A DNA stretch of 64,000 bases from Gelatoporia subvermispora B (lineage: Eukaryota > Basidiomycota > Agaricomycetes > Polyporales > Gelatoporiaceae). The notes under the pieces are model-generated. The model did no database searches. It was not told the DNA's origin and saw only the letters and a list, made by a program, of their open reading frames with translations. The stretch spans positions 2,380,717-2,444,716 of the forward strand of contig KB445792.1 in the NCBI GenBank assembly GCA_000320605.2, in the 5' to 3' direction. Numbering within the stretch: the first letter of the stretch is position 1; every line of letters begins with the position of its first letter. Of this stretch, positions 10,172-21,984 are shown one piece after another. A program made the translations under genes and the position numbers.

Positions 10172-12163
10172 TCACTTCTTAACTCCCAAGAGCCTGCGGA
10201 CGTCATCGGTTGACATTAGTCTTGCCTGGGTAGTCTTGTCTTCGACGCTTGTCTTCTCTTGAACATTGTTGTTGTCGTCGTCGTCGTCATCGTTTACATC
10301 GGCAGCTTCATGCTCTAGAAGAAGTGCAGATTCCAACGCACAGATAGCTTCCTCTGATGGGAGATCTCCACCTTCCTCGGCTGCAGCAGCCATGAAGCCC
10401 CGTACATCCAGGATATCGAACTCTGATTGCGGGTCTTGGGGTCTATCGCGTTCAAATTCACTTGGCGATGATGATTGTAATATCTTGGCAGACTTGTCGC
10501 TATCCAGAGCCTTCGCCAGATCTTGCGAAGAACGTGCTACTCCATTTATCGTTTTGTTTCGAATCAATGCCTATGTCGTCAGTTTGCGCCGGAAGCGTGT
10601 GCCTGTTCGAAACTCGCAGAGGAACGCCCATGGGGTAGCAAACGTGACTCGAGAGTCGCGCTGTATAGAGGAAGGGATTGTCGACTGTATGCGTTCATTC
10701 CACTTTCCATTCGGAGGGGTCACGGATGATAAGACAGCTTGCGCCCGTGCGGCAGCTTGATAGCAATCCATCGGTGGTGAGTCGTGTAACATTTCCACGA
10801 TACGCGTGAGTCCGTCTGCAATGCCTACAGGCGTGCAGAATGGCAGTGTGATGATAGCCTTGTTTACTGGGTCATTAGAGGACCAGCCATAGCACTCTTC
10901 TGCAACAGACACAGCAAATGTGAACGTGGCAGGATATTGTCGCGACTCGGAAAGTTCCATGAACAGGGGATGTATGACGGTTTTGAGCCGACGGAATAGA
11001 CTGGGCTGGGAGTGCATGAGCGCGCCCAGTGTCTCGGAACTTATGTGGGGACACTCGAGAATCAGAAGGCGTCTGAGAGAGGCGACCTCAGCCAGAAGAT
11101 CGCGTACACCATCAATAGTCAAGCATGGGTTAAAGGATAAATTGAGGCTGCGCAAGCCGTGTAGAGCTGGTAAGAGCTGACGAACCTGTGCAGTGGAGAG
11201 ACTGAAGTCCGAGAGATCGAGGGACGTCGGGGTCTTTGTTTCGTGTAAAATTTGCATCAGGAGTGACATTGCGGCATCCGGGAACGGAGATTGTTGGCGC
11301 AAGAGTTCGAGTACGCTGCCTGCCCTCCCAGGAAGCCAGATGGACTCTTCCAAAGCGGATACGTCGTTACATTGTATGGCATAAGCAAGTGCCGGCTCTA
11401 GAGCAATGTGAACCAGAGGAGCAACTTTATGTGGTGTTTCCTCCGGTTCTTGAGATGACGTGACATCGCCCTCGTTTGCAGAACGAAGAAACCCGGCATA
11501 TTCGTACGGCCATGCTTCGATTAACGACTCAGAGGTGATCATCTTCTCGCCTTGCAGGGCAGCAATGCAGGTCATGGTATGTTCATCTAATTCTTCTTCC
11601 TCTTCGTCGTCGTATCTGCCCCTCGCGTAGTATATGTGTATATATTCTGCGGGTGTCAGTATTTGCTCTTCTGACCATAGGAAGCCAAAAGCGGGCTCCT
11701 CCGGATTGGTGACGTCTATGACAGAGATACCATCGTTGTTGTCTGTAATCAATAGGCTCCTCAAATGACGTTCGCCTTGCATACCCAATGTTAGATACGA
11801 ACCTCCATACCAGCTTCCCATGTCAGCCGTGAGTAGTGTGTCCGGCCAACCAGCTCCGTCGTCGTCGTTCCATGCAAATGCTAACAGGGCGGCGGTGAAT
11901 GGGCATGGCGTCCAGCAATCATCACCCCATGTAACTCGGTTCCGGTGTTCAATAGAACGAATCTCCATGCGAATTATGTCTGCATTCTCCTTTTGTCGCA
12001 CCAAATCTAGCAGACGGCGGGTAGCTCTCAGGAGACCTGTGTGGTAGCACCATTGGTGGTGCAGAGCGGCTATGCAGCGATACTTGGGTGCAGAAGTTTG
12101 TGCTCCTTTGCGGGGCCGGGAGCGAACGCGAGCAATAATGAATGCCTGATGTCTTTGCCCCAT
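10172..12163 (-). CDS. LRR family protein, copy 1, with an in-frame TAG
   Basis: Exon 1 is 12163-11803. A 60-nt intron (11743-11802) follows and exon 2 runs from 11742. The N-terminal module begins MGQRHQAFIIARVRSR and has YRCIAALHHQWC, LVRQKENADIIRMEIRSI and PCPFTAALLAFAWN. The middle has DLSDFSLSTAQVRQLLPAL and LRSLNLSFNPCLTIDGV, ribonuclease-inhibitor-like leucine-rich repeats. TAG at 10571-10573 ends the frame after 510 residues. The same frame then stays open to 10172 and encodes the conserved C-terminal module FDILDVRGFMAAAAEEGGD. In copies 2 and 3 the codon at this place encodes Trp or Tyr. So the gene is either truncated, a young pseudogene, read through, or affected by a sequencing error. 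Biochemical function is unknown. Confidence 0.7.
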
Positions 12164-13451
12164 GGTGCCTAGGAGTAGTACGAGTAGATGATGTCAGATT
12201 GCGTGCAGTGACTGTCGTGTTGGAGGACTGCACTCCCACCCAATGGGCTTAGAAAGGTGTCGGCAGAAGGTAAGAGTGCTGTGGCGGCTGGCCACAGTGC
12301 GAGAATTAGTTGAACCACTTGAAGCACGTGTCGCGGCGATTGATCGATGACTGCATATATAAGGCAATCAATGAGTGCGACACGGTGTTACAGATGCCTC
12401 ATGCGGGATGCAGCGACAGCACACATCCCCGATCGCGTTCGAAAATTAGTCACTTGTTTGATTGATGTGCAACAGCTAACAGCGATAGAATGATGTCGAT
12501 AAACGCGAGTTTTTCATGGCCGAGTTCGACGCGGTAAGACAAAGATCACCACGTCACAGCATACGGGAGCTTTCCCCTGCGGAAGGCAACGACGGCGCAC
12601 ATGTCCGATCACATTCGCATATCGATCGCATGTCAAAGTCTCTGCCTCACTCTGGTCATAGATCGATCTATGATCGTGAGTCGCAATCATTGGATCGCAG
12701 CACTATACGTTGCCTCCGATCTACCTGGAAATATCGCGATCTCGAGTATCACGATTCACCATCACAAGTAGTCTGAATTGTGCACAGGTTTCTGAATGAT
12801 AATGGTGCTTTGAACAATCTGACAGCATCCCTGGAAGCCTGGAAGACGGACGTGTCGAATGACCGAGGGCCCGTGTGACGTGCGAAGACCAAGCAACTCC
12901 TGAGGCATGCTACGACATCACGCGGGGTCCTTCTCGACACACAGGGGCTCGCCCCAGTCTGAGCTCTGACCTTCTTGTGGGACAGCCGGCGTAGGGTTTA
13001 CCCGGCATTTCGATCTCACGATGCGAGATAGAGCGGCGACACCGACACCACGTAGAATCTCGTTTGCGAAGATGTGAATGAATTATGAGTGGTACAGAGA
13101 CATTAGTACTGGAATTGCGATGCGGATACAGCGTGCCTAGTAGTATAGGTCTCGAAATGCACGACGCGAGAGAATATATGCCGTAGCATAAGGGGAATGC
13201 ATGTGAGAGCCTCCAGACTAGAATAGAAGCGCGACCACTCAGTATATCGTACAGATGAGTAGCAGAGGGTAACATAACGCGGGCTGGATCGTCATAGCAG
13301 TACATAAGGCACTGCATACATAACAGTCAGATGATCTTTGAAATTCGAGATTCGACAGCAGACAGCATTGGAATAATCTTGACAGAACCGAGATCTTCAC
13401 GACCGGCGTGAGACACGACGCATCCAGGCGCATTGACAGCGCGTGCGCACT
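12164..13451. other. Intergenic region upstream of LRR copy 1
   Basis: Open frames here (for example 12516-12776 +) have no recognisable conservation. A TATATA element near 12353-12362 lies about 190 nt upstream of the LRR copy 1 start. Several GATC-rich stretches occur around 12600-12740. No RNA gene found. Confidence 0.4.
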
Positions 13452-14327
13452 CTAGACACGGTAGATCGGACGTCCGTGCTTGTCCACAGGACGTCCAGTA
13501 CGCGCGTCGATGTACTCAGAATGACCAGTGGGGCCCGAGAACCAGTTGCGGATGCGGTCGCCGAGGCCCGTATCGGAGTTGCGGCGATGGTGCGTATTCG
13601 AATGCGTGTTCGTATACGTGCGGCCGTCGCTCTGTGACCGACGTCATGTAAGTATCTAATCATTCGGAAAGGAGCTGCGAAGTGGACGTACCAGGTAGAC
13701 GGGTTGGCCGTGCCCGTGGTGGCTCGAAGACGTGCGCACGTCGATGATGCGCGGGGAGTGCCCGCTCGAGTGGTGGCCGTGGCTGCCCGAGTGGTGGCGC
13801 GAGTGCGACGTCGAGCGACGGGTAGTCGAGTGCGAACGGTGCCCGTGGCCGTGGCGCGACGCGGACGACGAGCGGTGGTGGCCGCTACTGTGCGACGACG
13901 GCGAGATGACGTAGGTCGCCCCGCCGCTGTGTCCGTGCCCGCCAGTGCTGTACGTGCGGTTCCGCCGGCCGCGCTCGTCGTAGTACTCCGTGGTGCTGGG
14001 GTATGCGCTCGTGTACGTGTGGCCGGCCTGGCGCGAGCTGGAGTAGCCCGGACTGGAGTGCGTGTAGGACGGAACCCCCGCAGTCTGGTAGACGACGGGC
14101 TGTCCGCCAGTGTGGCCGTACGAGTTGGAGTGCGAACGCGAGCGCGAAAGGGTGTTGCTACCCGGGCTCAGGTAGTACGTCGGCATGCTTGCGGTCGACT
14201 GTTGGGCTGCGGGGAAATTGTAGGGTTGGGGGAGCTGCTGAACCTGTTGAGCGGGTGGCGTATAGACTGCGGGGTAGGTTGCCGGTGCGACGTAGGGCGA
14301 AGAGTAGGGTGAATTTTGGTACGACAT
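13452..14327 (-). CDS. Ser/His/Tyr-rich low-complexity protein with conserved C-terminus
   Basis: Two exons (14327-13692, 13631-13452) give 271 residues. The first 200 residues are Ser/His/Tyr/Gly/Pro-rich and probably disordered (repeated SH, HGH and SSS clusters, with YDERGRR in between). The second exon encodes a compact end, GLGDRIRNWFSG then HSEYIDARTGRPVDKHGRP and IYRV. This short charged C-terminus resembles a small conserved tail I associate with other agaricomycete hypothetical proteins, but I cannot name a function. The frame opposite (13704-14312 +) is an antisense shadow. The gene has a very long gene-free upstream region. Confidence 0.7.
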
Positions 14328-17300
14328 CGCGGTGGAGAGCGAGGCTTTATGGCCACCCGAATGAAGTATGCTGTGACGGATCTGTGAACTGTGTAGTCAA
14401 ACAAGTAGAGATGAGGAGTGCTAGATGCGGCTCGGATGTGGCAGGTGGTAGGAGTGGCGGAGATGCTATGAGCAAGGGGTGGAGACGGGGTGGAATGGAG
14501 GTCGGCATTAGACTCTGGTTCGGCAATTTATGGCTGGGCAGATGGCGGGAGCTGGCTTGGATTGTCGCGTGTGAGCCGCAGGGGTGGCCATGTCGAGATG
14601 CTCAATTCTTGGTCACGCACCGCTCATCTGCGTCATCTCACGCCGCCTAGATCCCCGATCTGGTAAGCTTTCTGATCCCGCGAATTCCCACGCTCTCAGC
14701 CGCTCCCAGCAAGACACAGCATCCAACCAACATCTAACAGCTTCATGTCGGTCCTTTCGTCCATCCGCACTTCTGCACTCTCATCTAGTGAAGATTCCAT
14801 GAAAATCTGCGTTCTCCAGAAATGAAGCAGGTACAAAGTTGCCACATACAGCGTCATGCATTGCGGACGGTTGCCACCTGCCGGGCCACTGCAGCACGCG
14901 GACATGAACCTGACTCCCCGTCCGAGCGCTCCGTAAAGCCTCCGACCTTGGCTGCGCCGTCCGCATCGCGGATGCGTCAGCTGTACAATTTTTTGCATTT
15001 CCGAGTCACGTAGTATTTCTGACACGTCTGTTTCAAGTACCCCAGCGCACTACCCCTGATAACGCGCACGTATCACCCAGCAGGTACCCACCGGGCGCAG
15101 CCAGCACGCCGCATCATCGTCAGCCCACTGGCAACGTGGTGCGCCGCCGATATTGTCCGCAGCGCGGACAGCGTCTGCGGAAATACGCTTTGCACAAAAA
15201 GGGTATTTGGGCACGCCTCAGACAGATCGAGACAGATGCAAAGAAGGGCCCAAAGTTTGTCCGCTCAACCCATCTACACAGAACGGGAAGTTTGTCGTCC
15301 GAAGCACAGTCCCCAAGGGGCGTGCCCGCCCTCTCTTCCTTGCGACCCTGCACGCGATATCTGGTGCAATAGACAAGCCATTCCAGATACCCCACCGACG
15401 ATCCGCGGCACCCAATCTGTCTGCACGAGTCGAGTCGGTCTCCACTCCCCACACTTCGCTCGACCGGGTTCCGTTCCCCGCGCGTATAACTTGCTTCTTC
15501 CTCCTCCCCTCCTCCAAGTGAAGCATATACCGGCCCTTCCTACGCGACACGCGACTGCCCGCAGGCAGCATCCACTGGTAACGCCTTCCACCACGCAGTG
15601 CTCCACGGACGCACACACGCACATACCGTGTCCCAGCTCGTGACATCTCCTCTGCACATCAGTAGTTGAGAATCCTGGGAGCTCAAATAAACCAGAAGCA
15701 ACCCGAACCCAGTGGCGGTGGCGACGCCCCCACATGCACACCCCTCGAGGCGTGGCGCGCCCCGGTCGTGCCGCCCCCGCCCGCCCATTCGATGTCGCGC
15801 TGCCATACTCGCACTGTGCGCCGCCATGTGCGATGGCGCGTGATTCCCTTTCGAGGCGATGTCGCCATTTTTGGCTCGTACCCTCCTGCTCAAACTCTAA
15901 CCTTGACTTCATGCTGGCTTCTGCAGCACAGAAAGTGTGAATGTGCGAACCCGCGCGCAGCCCCTCGCGCCACTGCGGTGCCTTGCTTGCAGCTTCTCGG
16001 CCACATCCTTGCTTCCCACGCCTATCTCGGTATCTGCTTAACATAGAACTTCCCTGTCGTGACCGGGCACGCTCTGACCTCGTATATGCGTCGTGATGTT
16101 CAAGAACCGACCATGGGACAGCCTTTACTACCACCGGACGCTCTTGCGTTTCAGGATTCGAGCAGACATTGCTTGGAAGCTTTGGAGCTTGGAAGAGGGC
16201 GTATGTGCGATCTGTCTATGCACTCACTGGCTCGAAGAGTTCCTGACGGGTCGATCTTGCGTATCATTCCGACATGCTATATCTCGGTATATGTGCGACC
16301 GCCTCTACTCCGAACTAGGCCAGTTGGCGGCATCGGCGTCCATGTTAGTGGTGTTGCCACCACTGCACGCATTGTACACGAGGCGTGGCACGGCGTTACG
16401 ACTGCTCTCAAGTCTCAATCTCCCTGCATAAAGTTTACTGGTCCTTGGAATGCTATCGCTACGCTGTGTCAAGAAGCAGATCCCGAATGTCGGTCCTATG
16501 CTGGCTGCCTTCCCTATTTGGCTTGTGTCATTCTCTGTTCTGTCTGACGTGCTTCCTAAACCTTATTTGTGATCGAATACACCTATCTTTCCCCGCATCC
16601 TGTGTGGGTGTGCCTAGACGCTTTCAACCAGCGATGTGAATGCGACCTGAGTGGGCGGTGTACCATTGCTGTGATCACTAGTGTGCAACGCACTCCGACT
16701 CCCTCTCACGGGGGTCTCGCCTCCGGCAGCTGTGTTTCAACTCCCTTCCATGACGCTGTTACCTGTCTTTAGACTTGATGGACGAGGCACGTTCCTACTG
16801 TACACAGGTCCAGCAACGCAAGGGGGCACCATGCATCGCATTCCGGGATCATGTTCGCTGCGGCTTCACTACTGACCACCTGCTTTCGATGCTCCACACG
16901 TATCTATCGCCGGGCTTACTGCATTCTGCACAGATGCAGCCTTTCACCTGTATAAGCTTCAGTCTTGAATGTGGCGCACGCAGGTCGGACGCACACCGCA
17001 CGACTCAGTTCTACTGGCACACAGCCAAAGAAATGAGGCTGCCATCACGGCACAACAAGTCGAGTCGCAGATAATCGAGAGGCCTGCGGCTTGGCAGAAC
17101 TGACAGGCAATATCACCTCTGGCGTCAGCGCGCCTTCGGAGCGCCGTAGTTAAAGCTCAGAGGCGGACCCCTACCGAAAACAGTGAAGTCTATGTCGTCA
17201 ATGTATCGCAGCGCTTCGCCACCAATACACCCAGTACGTCAATGCTATTGATGGTGCGACAAGAGACAGCGATGCAACGCCTGCGCAGGGAAAAGATTGT

Positions 17301-17881
17301 ACTGCGGCCTTCCTGAGGCCATTTTAGCGTACTTTTGCTGGCCGACATCACCCGACATTACATCCACCTCGGTGCAATGGGCCCAACTTGTCACATACAG
17401 CATTCTCGCTTCTTTGCGTCACCTGTGGCTCACAACTCATGTCTTCCGCCACCTCCACGTCGCCGCTGTGTCTGCCGCCCAGAAAGCCGGCCAAATTGGT
17501 CTATGCGTGTGCACCGATGTTCGCGGAGATGATGCGGGCACAAAGAAGCTGATGATAGAACCGCCACTGCCGTCGCTATCGCTGCCGCGGGAGACGTGCA
17601 GGGTCGATAGTCGCCAAGTCAATGATGTGCGCAGCGCGCGAAGGAGGAGCATCAGAACCTGGCGGACAGCGCGTGGCCGGCGCTACTACTCCATGTCCGC
17701 GAAGTCGCCGTCGTCCATGTCTGCGGGCTGTATTGACGCGCGCCAGGTTGACAGGGCGGCAAGGAGCCGGGCGCATCAAGTATCGGGCGGGAGGAGCATA
17801 GCGCGTATGTATGCGGGCGGGTGGAGCGGCGGGGACGCGGAAGGTCAGGGGGTAGAGACATTCAGTCAGCAGGGCGGTGGG
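14328..17881. other. 3.5-kb region without a recognisable gene
   Basis: All open frames here (longest 15274-16134 - and 16059-16547 +) lack known motifs, lack splice-joined conservation and are rich in Arg, Cys and Pro as expected of chance frames. A pyrimidine-rich block lies at 15480-15520. The region could be a long promoter or leader of the Ser/His/Tyr-rich gene, or hold a non-coding transcript. Nothing in the sequence decides between these. Confidence 0.4.
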
Positions 17882-19254
17882 TTAGGACGATGCGCAGTCG
17901 CAACGCACCTCGCGCGGTTCCTCGTCTTCGCCGTATTGCATCGTATAGTCGATGTGGCTCAAAACCGTTTCGATCGAATCCGGATTTGTCAGGTCAAGTG
18001 GGAGGAACGAAACGAGCGGGTGATCCTCGATCTGTCGTGTATAGGGCCATGCGGTACCCGGAATTGTAGCGCAAAGGGAATGTGAGCGACATACACGGAC
18101 TCGGCGACGGGTTACGCACCAATTGGACAATCGCACGGTTCAGTGCGTGGAACTTCGAATTTCGCTCTGTGCGTTCCTCGCGACTTCCGGGCGCAGAGAC
18201 GAGCAGCAGAGGATCTGGGTCAAGAAATCTGGTTTCTAGGGTTAGCAGCTTGTCATAAGTGGCATCGCGCAGTTGAATTCAGAAGATATCAAAAGAAGAC
18301 ACCATTAGCAGCTTAGCGAGCGAGCCGGCGGGATCGCCAAGTCCACACACACACTGCGGCGACCCTAGAATATATGCGTACGCCACAGGTCCCAAATCGG
18401 AGTACCGAGGGCGGTGAAGGTCTGTGATATTCGAGACGGAACTCACCTCGAAATGTCTTTCTTTGTTCGAACTCCATTGCGCCCGCTTGCTGCATCCTCC
18501 GAGCTCGTCGTGACAAGGTCCATTTTTGACATGATATTAATCCAGGGTACCTCCAGATTTACCATTGCGCTCATAGCCGAAAGGACGCCACTTCGAAACC
18601 ATTAGGACCAAATGCAAGAGCGAGTTGGGCGCGAGGATCGCACCTGAAGAACTTGTACTTGTCCTCCATGAACTGAGATTCGATGAGATACGTTGCGCTT
18701 ACGCGCATGCCCAGCCGTATGAGATGTCGCGCGAGAGTTGGAAGGAAGGGATGGTGTGTGTAGAGCTCGATTTGTCCTTTACCTGGGGTGAGACGGGTAC
18801 CTAGCGTGTAAATGGAACCCAGGACGCACCGGGGCAGTCAAAGATGAGGTAGTCGTCTTCGTACCCGCCAAGCTCCTCGTCGAGCCAGTCCATATTCTGT
18901 AGTAGGTACCTGCAAAGCATCTCGTAAGCACACATATCCAACATCTTCACCCTCCACCTCTTGCTCTCCGCGCGATTCCTGTGCCTCGACCAGTCACATG
19001 CAAGATACACTCACTCACTCAAAGCAGTACACGAGCCCGCCATTTGGGCCGTAACCAAGTTCTTCCATGACGTCCGGGAGACTGATCAAGTCGCGAATGT
19101 CAATCGCAGGCTCGTACTCGCCGCTCTCTGCAGCCGGGTCGAGGTTTACAAGGTGTGCGGAGCGCTTCGCGGTGTGGAGGTGTGTCATTAGAGAGCTGCA
19201 GAACGTTGACTTTCCCGCTCCCGCGGGTCCTGTGACGAGTACCGCATAGCGCAT
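17882..19254 (-). CDS. GPN3: GPN-loop GTPase 3
   Basis: Six exons (19254-19019, 18909-18830, 18776-18644, 18590-18447, 18228-18120, 18031-17882) give 283 residues, the usual GPN3 length. The P-loop is GPAGAGKST, then VNLDPAAE, and the family-defining Gly-Pro-Asn in [13 protein letters not shown]. Then follow [41 protein letters not shown] INIMSKMDL, and the terminal [20 protein letters not shown]3 works with GPN1 in assembly and nuclear import of RNA polymerase II. The fourth intron is unusually long (218 nt). Divergent to PYM1. Confidence 0.93.
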
Positions 19255-19564
19255 TACTCCAGTATTCAATCTGAGGATATAGCAGTAAGCAGAGGATAGA
19301 GAAAAGACCAAGGTATGAGCTCGGAGGGCGCGGAGGCGGCGGCGCGAGCAGATTGTGTGGATTGAGACTCCGCTCAAAGCCGTCGATCTCGACTCTGCTC
19401 GCTGTTCAGCACGTCCCGCCACCACCAACTCCTCCGTCGATCTGCTCTCGCCCGTCTCATCTCATCTCTTGGTTCTGCGTGTTTGAGCTCTGTTCATTTT
19501 TCTCGTATCCGCACGCGCTAGATCAACCAAATAATATATCTTGAATCACCGACACGCCACCGAG

Positions 19565-20241
19565 ATGTCGAAGCCCGCCATCGTGCCCGAGACAACCGTG
19601 TCCGGCATCGCGGTCGACCCGCGCACCCTCGAGCGCGTCATTCCAGAAACGCGCAGGCCCGACGGCTCGTACGTCCTGCGCCCCCTCTGACTTCGCACCC
19701 GTCTGACCGCACCGCCGCTCGCACCACGCCCCCGCCGCACGCCCTACATTGTCCCACCACGTGCCTGCATCTTGCCCCGGCCGTGCACGCCTCGCTCACT
19801 CCGACCCCAAATGCTCACACACCCACCTGGACGCGCCGCAGCGTCCGCAAGGAGCGCAAGATCCGCCCCGGATTCACGCCGCAGGAGGACGTGCGGCGGT
19901 TCCGCGGCACGCGCCAGCAGCAGATGGACTCGACCGCGCTGCCCAAGGGGCACATCATCGGCTGGACACCGCCGCCCACCTCGCAGCCGCCGACTGTGCT
20001 CCCCGCATCAACGGCCGGCATGAGCAAGGCGCAGAAGAAGAACGAGAAGCGCAAGGAGAAGAGGAAGGAGAAGCGCGATGAGCCCACAAAGGTGAAGGAC
20101 AGTTGGGAGGACGAGGACGAGGAGGGCAAGGAGCAAGAGGCGAAGGGCGCGGCGGAAGCGAAAGAGGGCGGCGTGCCAAGAACGAAGACGGACCCTGCGG
20201 ACGGGCTCGCGCAAGCACTCAAGAAACTGGACGTCCGGTGA
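19565..20241 (+). CDS. PYM1: PYM1, partner of Y14 and Mago (exon junction complex disassembly)
   Basis: Two exons (19565-19668, 19842-20241) give 167 residues. The N-terminal SGIAVDPRTLERVIPETRRP followed by DGSVRKERKIRPGF is the Mago-Y14-binding signature of PYM. A very basic Lys/Glu-rich run (QKKNEKRKEKRKEKR) and an acidic segment follow, and the C-terminus is LAQALKKLDVR. PYM binds the small ribosomal subunit and strips exon junction complexes from mRNA in the cytoplasm. Its presence fits the intron density of this genome. The antisense frame 20008-20667 is a shadow. Confidence 0.9.
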
Positions 20242-20504
20242 AGGCTGCGTCTGTATTATAGTCCTCTGCGGGCGGCGTGCTATGGTAGGATCAACTATGT
20301 GTGTACGAGTATGTGACGATTCGATGCGATGTGCGAGAAGGAGTGTGGTAGATGTTGAAGCAAGTCTATGGAATTGTGTTAATGGGTGCAACTGAGATAC
20401 TGATCGATACATGGTCCTTTCCCCGCCATTTGCCCCTTCTCCCCGAGTTGCCAGCAATTGGGGGCCAAACGTCTGCCTGAGACGTGGTCCAGAAAGAGAT
20501 GGTA

Positions 20505-21708
20505 TCATGTAGCACCCCATGCCTCTCCTTCTACATGATGTACCTCTGCTATAGGCGGTGGCAGTGGCGGCGGGGGGCTCGACTTGGTCCATAGCAGTTC
20601 CATGGACATGACCATGAGGACCAAGAAGGCGGACAGTGCAGCAACCGACTTGCGCAGGTTCTCCCAACGTACTTCTTCCATCGTAGACCGGAGCTCGTAT
20701 AATGACTTCAGCGACTGGTTGAGGACCTCCTGCAGAACATAACAGCTGTCAAGGCACAGGACTAGATTGAGTTTGGCCGGGACTCGCCTCGATCTGCAGA
20801 TCAGTGCGTTTCAAATCGCCCTTGGACTCGTTCTTCCTGCTGTCCACGTCCATCTGGATCCTAGACGGTAAATCGCACTTCAGTTACACGATCTGTCATC
20901 CCGGTATGACGTATCCCACGCACTCATGCTTGAGCGTCCCAATGTCCTCCTTCATGCGCCCGTCGAGCTGATCGACCTCTCTCCGGAGGGCAGCCGTCGC
21001 CGTGCGCATCGCCGCGGTTTCATTGCGCGTCAGCATCGTTGTCTCTGTGCGCAGCTCAGAGAGCGCTGCCTTGAACAGGTAGGCTTGCTGTAACGGAATC
21101 AACACGCGTATATCCCATCGTACTCTGCTACTTACGCTCTCGAGGTCCTTGACGGTGAGTGCCTCGCGCCGCACGCGTCCGATGCGGTCGACGAGCAATG
21201 CACGCGTCGCGCGCATGAGGTTCCGCGCAACGGGCGTCGGGAATGTGCGCTCCAGCGCAGTGAAGAAGTGATGCGTGTGAAACGGCGGATTCGAGTATGT
21301 GGGCGGTGTCATCAGGTCCGGTGCATGGTGTGGCGCGGGGAAGGTCGTGGCCTGCGGTAGCTGGGGTGAGGGCACGTTCAGGTCTGGCGGAGAGGGCACC
21401 GGTACAGTGATACTTGCGCTGAGGTCGGCGTCGTCGGGAGCGGCATTGGGATAATCGGGGACACCGCCGGAGCCGCCTGAAGAGCTGCTACTGCTGGCGG
21501 TATTACTGAGAACCGCAGGGTCGTGTGGGTGCGCGAGCGAGATGGAGAGGGACGTGGACCCGGAGGTAGGCGGGTCGGAGATGGTCGGCGTCGAGATGTG
21601 TGCTCGTCGGGGCTGTAGAGAGCGAGATGCTCGAGGATTTCGCGGGCTTAGATGTCGAGGAGACAGTCGGCGTAGAGGAGGGAGTTTGTTGGAGATCATG
21701 GAGGACAA
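20505..21708 (-). CDS. CCDC90/DUF1640-type mitochondrial coiled-coil membrane protein
   Basis: Four exons (21708-21136, 21087-20924, 20860-20788, 20729-20505) give 344 residues. The Arg/Ser-rich N-terminus ([19 protein letters not shown]) suits a mitochondrial presequence. Then follow [55 protein letters not shown] and [13 protein letters not shown], the DUF1640 coiled-coil pattern of MCUR1/CCDC90 and yeast Fmp32. One hydrophobic segment ([20 protein letters not shown]) follows. Family members sit in the inner mitochondrial membrane. The third intron (20730-20787) begins with GC instead of GT. Confidence 0.85.
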
Positions 21709-21984
21709 CGTCGAGGCGGAATCGGACGACGCAGGCGCTGCGCGCTCGAGGCTGTCGCCCTCCGTGGGGTGCCTTATTTGGTTATCCTCCGCACCCGACT
21801 CGCTCGGAGTGCCACAGCCACCGCGTCAGGTGTACTTCAGCTCGAATCCTCAGGATGTGGCCACACAGCAACTTGTTCTTTTACCACCACTCATCCCACA
21901 CTCTGATCAGACATCATCGCTCTCTTCTCGCGAAATTCCACAAGTATAAGGCGCTACAATACTCTACTCGTACTCTCGTGCACT

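Noticed and set aside
13704..14312. 202-codon plus-strand frame rich in Val/Arg
   Set aside because: Shadow of the GC-rich, codon-biased Ser/His/Tyr-rich gene on the other strand.
15274..16134. 286-codon minus-strand frame and 16059-16547 plus-strand frame
   Set aside because: Arg/Cys/Gly-rich, no recognisable domain, no consistent splice neighbours; treated as chance frames in a gene-free region.
17297..18085. 262-codon plus-strand frame
   Set aside because: Its 3' part is antisense to GPN3 exons and the remainder shows no conservation.
20008..20667. 219-codon minus-strand frame
   Set aside because: Antisense to the PYM1 Lys/Glu-rich exon; Leu-rich pattern arises from GAG/AAG codons read backwards.
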